A stretch of DNA of 9,527 nt, from assembly GCA_022839105.1 (NCBI GenBank), contig JALHDH010000118.1, positions 1-9,527 of the forward strand, read 5' to 3'. Shown piece after piece: positions 6,679-9,527 of this stretch (positions are counted from its first letter, which is position 1; each line of letters starts with the position of its first letter). Source of the stretch: a bacterium (lineage in GTDB: Bacteria > Vulcanimicrobiota > Xenobia > Xenobiales > Xenobiaceae). The translations under genes and the position numbers were made by a program. The notes under the pieces were generated by a model, which worked only from the letters and a program-made list of their open reading frames with translations, was not told where the DNA came from and did not search any database.

Positions 6679-7878
6679 GTGCCCTTCCCGCTGAAAGTCC
6701 TGCTGGTCGAGGACCATCCCTATTCCCGCGAGGTGATGGGGCTCTGGCTGGAGCAGCACTACGAGCAGGTCCTGTCGGCCGGCGATGGACTGGAGGCCTT
6801 GGAGCTTCTCAAGGCCCATCCGGACATCCGGATCGTCCTGACCGACTGGATGATGCCCCGCATGGACGGCATGGAGTTGTGTCGTCAGGCGCGGAGCCTG
6901 GCTCGGGACCAGTACCTGCACATCCTGGTCTTCACCGCGCGAACCCAGCGCGAGGATCTCCTGACTGCGCTTCAGGCCGGCGCGGACGCCTTCGTCCACA
7001 AACCTGTGGATCTGGCCGAGCTCCAGGCCCAGATGGACGTGGCCCGTCGCATCATCGACCTGCAGGAGCAGGCCTTCCAGAAGATGGAGGCCCTGCTCGA
7101 GGCGAGGCGGAAGATGGAGATGGACCTGGAGGCGGCCGGTCGGATCCAGCGCTCGATGTTGCCGCAGGGACCTCCGGATCTTCCGGGGGTCCGGTTCGCC
7201 TGGGCCTTCGAGTCCTCCGGCCTGGTGGGGGGCGACATGTTCGGGGTGGTGGACCTGGGCGAGGGGCGCGTCGGGGTCCACGTGCTGGACGTCTGCGGTT
7301 CGGGGGCCCATGCGGCGCTCCTGGCCGTCGGGATCGGCTGGGTCTTGCGTCCCGCCGGCTTGCTGACCACGGCCACCGAATCCGGAGTGATTCCCACCCC
7401 GCCGGACGAAGTGGCCCGCTGTCTGAACCGACGCTTCCCGCTGCTGTCCCGCTCCGAGCAGTACTTCAGCCTGCTCTATGGCGTGCTGGACACCCGCTCG
7501 GGACGGCTCACGGCGGTCCGCGCGGGTCAGCCGCCGCCGATTCGGGTGGGGGAGGACGGAGTCCATCCCCTCCAGATTCCCCTGGCCCCTCCCCTGGGAG
7601 TGCTGCCGGAGGGGGATCTGGAGATCCAGTCCGCCGTGCATGACCTGCGTCCCGGTGAGAAGGTCTTCTTCTACAGCGATGGTCTGCTGAGGGTCCTGGG
7701 CCGGGACGGACTGCCCGCTCCGGTCAGCGAACTGGTCCGTTTCCTGGAGCCCCTGCGGGGAATGGACCTCCAGTCCACCGTCGAGGCTCTTCGCGCCGAG
7801 GTGGCCGAGGTGCGCCGCGAAGGCCTGGAGGACGACGTGGTGGTGGTGGGCTTCGAACTCGAGTCGGACCCGGCCTGA
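6679..7878 (+). CDS. Response regulator with SpoIIE/PP2C-type serine phosphatase output domain
   Basis: The 399-residue product joins a receiver domain (about 5-125) through a helical linker (about 126-160) to a PP2C-like phosphatase domain of the RsbU/SpoIIE type (about 170-395). The receiver keeps the acidic pair Glu11-Asp12, the phospho-acceptor Asp56 (TDWMMPRMDG), Thr86 and Lys108. The phosphatase keeps its metal-binding aspartates: GGD (Asp186), LDVCGSG (Asp204), SDG (Asp334) and the C-terminal DD pair (385-386). Proteins like this are phosphorylated by a sensor kinase and then dephosphorylate an anti-sigma-factor antagonist or similar partner; neither a kinase nor such a partner is in the window. 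The start is GTG at 6679 with a GGGGAGGA site upstream; a GTG 14 codons earlier is possible but has no ribosome site. It is divergent from the carrier operon and is followed directly by a perfect inverted repeat. Family-typical His positions are changed (GSG for GHG, AGQ for AGH). Confidence 0.93.
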   Translation: MPFPLKVLLVEDHPYSREVMGLWLEQHYEQVLSAGDGLEALELLKAHPDIRIVLTDWMMPRMDGMELCRQARSLARDQYLHILVFTARTQREDLLTALQAGADAFVHKPVDLAELQAQMDVARRIIDLQEQAFQKMEALLEARRKMEMDLEAAGRIQRSMLPQGPPDLPGVRFAWAFESSGLVGGDMFGVVDLGEGRVGVHVLDVCGSGAHAALLAVGIGWVLRPAGLLTTATESGVIPTPPDEVARCLNRRFPLLSRSEQYFSLLYGVLDTRSGRLTAVRAGQPPPIRVGEDGVHPLQIPLAPPLGVLPEGDLEIQSAVHDLRPGEKVFFYSDGLLRVLGRDGLPAPVSELVRFLEPLRGMDLQSTVEALRAEVAEVRREGLEDDVVVVGFELESDPA

Positions 7879-7920
7879 GCCTGAATCCGCCACCTCAGGC
7901 GCCAGGCGGCGGATTCAGGC
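7879..7920 (+). terminator. Perfect 13-bp inverted repeat after the phosphatase gene
   Basis: Two perfect 13-base arms (GCCTGAATCCGCC at 7879-7891 and its complement at 7908-7920) flank a 16-base loop, inside which CCT (7893-7895) and AGG (7904-7906) can pair further. The left arm begins at the base after the TGA stop codon, as expected of a transcript end. There is no T-run after the stem, so it would be a non-canonical terminator or an mRNA 3'-end stabiliser. Bases 7921-7989 show nothing else except a GAGGA ribosome site at 7979-7983 for the next gene. Confidence 0.55.
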
Positions 7921-7989
7921 CCCTGGCCCACGCCTCGACAGGTCCTCTCCCCCCCGCTCCAGAAATGCCGGATCCTGCGAGGACCGAGA

Positions 7990-9168
7990 ATGATCCAGAT
8001 CCTGACGGCCGTCGTCCGACTCCTGCTCCGGCTGCGCTACCGCATCCGCGTCCGGCACCTGGAGCGCATCCGCGAGCGCGGCACCCGCGGGGTCCTCTTC
8101 CTCCCGACGCACCCGGCGCTCATCGACCCCATCCTCCTGACCACGGAGCTGATGCGCGACTTCCAGGCACGTCCCTTCGCCGACCAGGACGCCATCGACC
8201 TGCCCGGGATCCGCTGGTTCGCCGCCCGGATCCGCACCTTTGTCGTCCCCTCGGTGGCGCGTTACGGCAAGGACGCCTTCACGGGGATCGAGGGTGCCCT
8301 CCAGGAGAGCATCCAGGCGCTGCGCGACGGCGACAACGTCATCCTCTATCCCGCAGGCGGCACCCTGCGCAGCCGCTTCGAGGTGGTGGGCGGGACCAGC
8401 GCCGTGGAGACCATCCTGAAGGCCCTGCCCGATGTGCGCGTCGTGCTGGTGAAGACCCGCGGCCTCTGGGGCTCGAGCTTCAGCCTGGTCTACGGACGTG
8501 AGCCCGACCTCAAGCGCATCCTGTTGCGAGGTCTCGGGCAGATCCTCGCCAGCTTCGTCTTCTTCACCCCTCGCCGCGACGTCACCCTCACCTTCGAGGA
8601 GCCGGCGGAGCTCCCGCGCTCGGCCGATCGGGCCACCCTCAACGCCTGGCTCGAGGCCTGGTACAACGACGACGCCCCGCCCGCGCGGTACGTGCCCTAC
8701 ACGATCTGGGAGACCGGCGGCCCCCGCGATCTGCCGGACCCCGACTGGGGCGGCGGGCGCGGCAGCGTCGAGGGCGTTCCCGCGGCGACCCGCCGGATCG
8801 TCGAGACCCGCCTCCGGGAGCTGGCCGGGGTGACGATCCTCCAGGACTCGCAGACGCTGGCGCAGGACCTGGGGATGGACAGCCTGTCCCGGGCCGAGCT
8901 GCTGGCCTGGGTGGAGGCCGAGTTCGGCTTCCAGCAGGGCACGCGGATTCGGTGCGCACCGTGGCCGATGTCCTGCTGGCGGCCTCCGGAGAGGCCATGG
9001 CCCGCGCCGAGGTGTGGGTCGACCCGCCCCCGCCCCGCTGGTTCGAGGCCGAGCAGGAGAGGAGGCTCTCCATCTCGCCGAACGCGAAGACCCTGGCCCA
9101 AGCATTCCTGGCCGCCGCGCGCCGGGCACCGCACGCCGCCGCCGTGGCTGACACGACCAGCGGCGTGA
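7990..9168 (+). CDS. PlsC-type acyltransferase with acyl-carrier-protein domain (5' part of a frameshifted gene)
   Basis: Residues about 1-225 are a glycerolipid-type acyltransferase: the catalytic HPALID (His41, Asp46; the HX4D motif) and the substrate-binding-like YPAGGTLRS are visible. Residues about 255-317 are a phosphopantetheine-binding carrier domain with the attachment site LGMDSLS (Ser298). The genuine sequence stops at about residue 317 (base 8940). After that this frame gives 75 Arg/Pro-rich residues of no family character up to the stop at 9168. The natural continuation, the end of the carrier domain and an acyl ligase, is in the frame beginning at 8943, so this and the next entry are probably one gene with a one-base loss. 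The start ATG at 7990 has GAGGA six bases upstream. The intended protein resembles Aas, which acylates lysophospholipids or glycerol phosphate using fatty acids activated on a carrier protein. CGC is the dominant Arg codon, more so than in the genes to the left. Confidence 0.85.
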   Translation: MIQILTAVVRLLLRLRYRIRVRHLERIRERGTRGVLFLPTHPALIDPILLTTELMRDFQARPFADQDAIDLPGIRWFAARIRTFVVPSVARYGKDAFTGIEGALQESIQALRDGDNVILYPAGGTLRSRFEVVGGTSAVETILKALPDVRVVLVKTRGLWGSSFSLVYGREPDLKRILLRGLGQILASFVFFTPRRDVTLTFEEPAELPRSADRATLNAWLEAWYNDDAPPARYVPYTIWETGGPRDLPDPDWGGGRGSVEGVPAATRRIVETRLRELAGVTILQDSQTLAQDLGMDSLSRAELLAWVEAEFGFQQGTRIRCAPWPMSCWRPPERPWPAPRCGSTRPRPAGSRPSRRGGSPSRRTRRPWPKHSWPPRAGHRTPPPWLTRPAA

Positions 9169-9527
9169 AGTCGTGGCGCGAGCTCGTCATGGGCGTGCTG
9201 GCCCTGAGACCCTCGGTGCAGGCGTTGCCCGGCGAGCGCGTCGGCATCATGCTCCCCGCCTCGGTCGCGGCCTGTCTGGCCTGGCTGACCGTGCTGTTCT
9301 CGGGGCGCACCCCCGTGATGTTCAACTGGACCGTGGGGACGCGCAGCCTGCTGCACGGCCTGGACCTGACGGGCACGCTGGCGGTCCTCACCGCCCGGCC
9401 CCTGGTCTTGAAGTTGAAGCAGCAGGGTCTGGACCTCTCGGGCGTCGAGGAGAGGTTCGTCTACATGGAGGACCTCGCCGCCGGGCTGGGGAGGTCCACG
9501 AAGCTGAGTGCCCTCCTCCAGAGCTAC
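8943..9527 (+). CDS. AMP-binding acyl ligase, N-terminal part (3' part of the frameshifted gene, runs off the window)
   Basis: This frame is open for 195 codons to the window edge. It starts with the missing C-terminal part of the carrier domain (ADSVRTVADVLLAA), then a linker, then the N-terminal part of an AMP-forming acyl-CoA/acyl-ACP synthetase like the second half of Aas: the segment with RVGIMLPAS, GRTPVMFNWTVGTRS and LAVLTARP matches the usual pattern of that region. The catalytic P-loop and the later core motifs would lie beyond the window and cannot be checked. It has no independent start with a convincing ribosome site (ATG at 8997 and GTG at 8952 are possible), and residues upstream of both belong to the carrier domain, so it is read as the continuation of the 7990 gene. 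If the break is real, this part might be untranslated or made by frameshifting. Confidence 0.75.

Noticed and set aside
6586..7893. Upstream extension of the DUF4126 frame over the response-regulator gene.
   Set aside because: The extension is His/Gln/Pro-rich and antisense to a well-supported response regulator. The conserved part starts only at about 6585.
9169..9527. End of the acyltransferase frame at 9168 as a true gene boundary.
   Set aside because: The last 75 residues of that frame have no family character, while the other frame continues the carrier and ligase domains, so the boundary is an effect of the frameshift.
1..9527. Search for CRISPR arrays, insertion sequences, integrases, phage or toxin-antitoxin genes.
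   Set aside because: No regularly spaced repeats, transposase or integrase motifs, or small two-gene toxin-antitoxin arrangement could be seen.

Overview
The window is very GC-rich and densely coding, with six genes plus the 5' part of a seventh reading frame running off the right edge. Gene content (M48 periplasmic-type protease, Aas-like acyltransferase/acyl-ACP synthetase, response-regulator PP2C phosphatase, TLC/MFS-type carrier fused to HEAT repeats and a cyclic-nucleotide domain) suggests a free-living, probably didermic, environmental bacterium from a high-GC phylum such as Acidobacteriota or a deltaproteobacteria-like group. That placement is inference. No rRNA, tRNA or diagnostic marker is present.

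Layout. A leftward (minus-strand) gene string fills about 161-6585. In transcription order it holds a DUF4126-type membrane protein (6585-5926), then 7 bp later the 1045-residue membrane carrier/HEAT/cNMP protein (5918-2781), then 13 bp later a secreted M48 metallopeptidase (2767-1685). After a 111-bp leader with potential RNA hairpins comes thymidine kinase (1573-968, TTG start), and after a 99-bp spacer a coiled-coil protein of unknown function (868-161, GTG start). The first three are tightly packed and probably one operon. The last two may be part of it or separately controlled. A 10-bp hairpin at 60-86 lies beyond the last stop codon.

Divergent from this string, across a 93-bp gap, a receiver-SpoIIE/PP2C phosphatase gene runs rightward (6679-7878). 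It ends immediately before a perfect 13-bp inverted repeat (7879-7920). A lipid-metabolism gene then starts at 7990: a PlsC-type acyltransferase, an acyl-carrier-protein domain and the start of an AMP-forming acyl ligase, in one polypeptide design. Its reading frame is broken by an apparent one-base loss near 8940; the ligase part continues in another frame to the end of the window.

How the genes may work together. The cNMP-sensor carrier and the PP2C response regulator are both signal-responsive and share a divergent intergenic region. Thymidine kinase next to a protein with nucleotide-translocase-like sequence hints at nucleotide salvage, but this is only a hypothesis. The most unusual items are the carrier-HEAT-cNMP fusion and the acyltransferase-ACP-ligase fusion with its frameshift. 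I did not find a defence system, mobile element, CRISPR array or phage gene.
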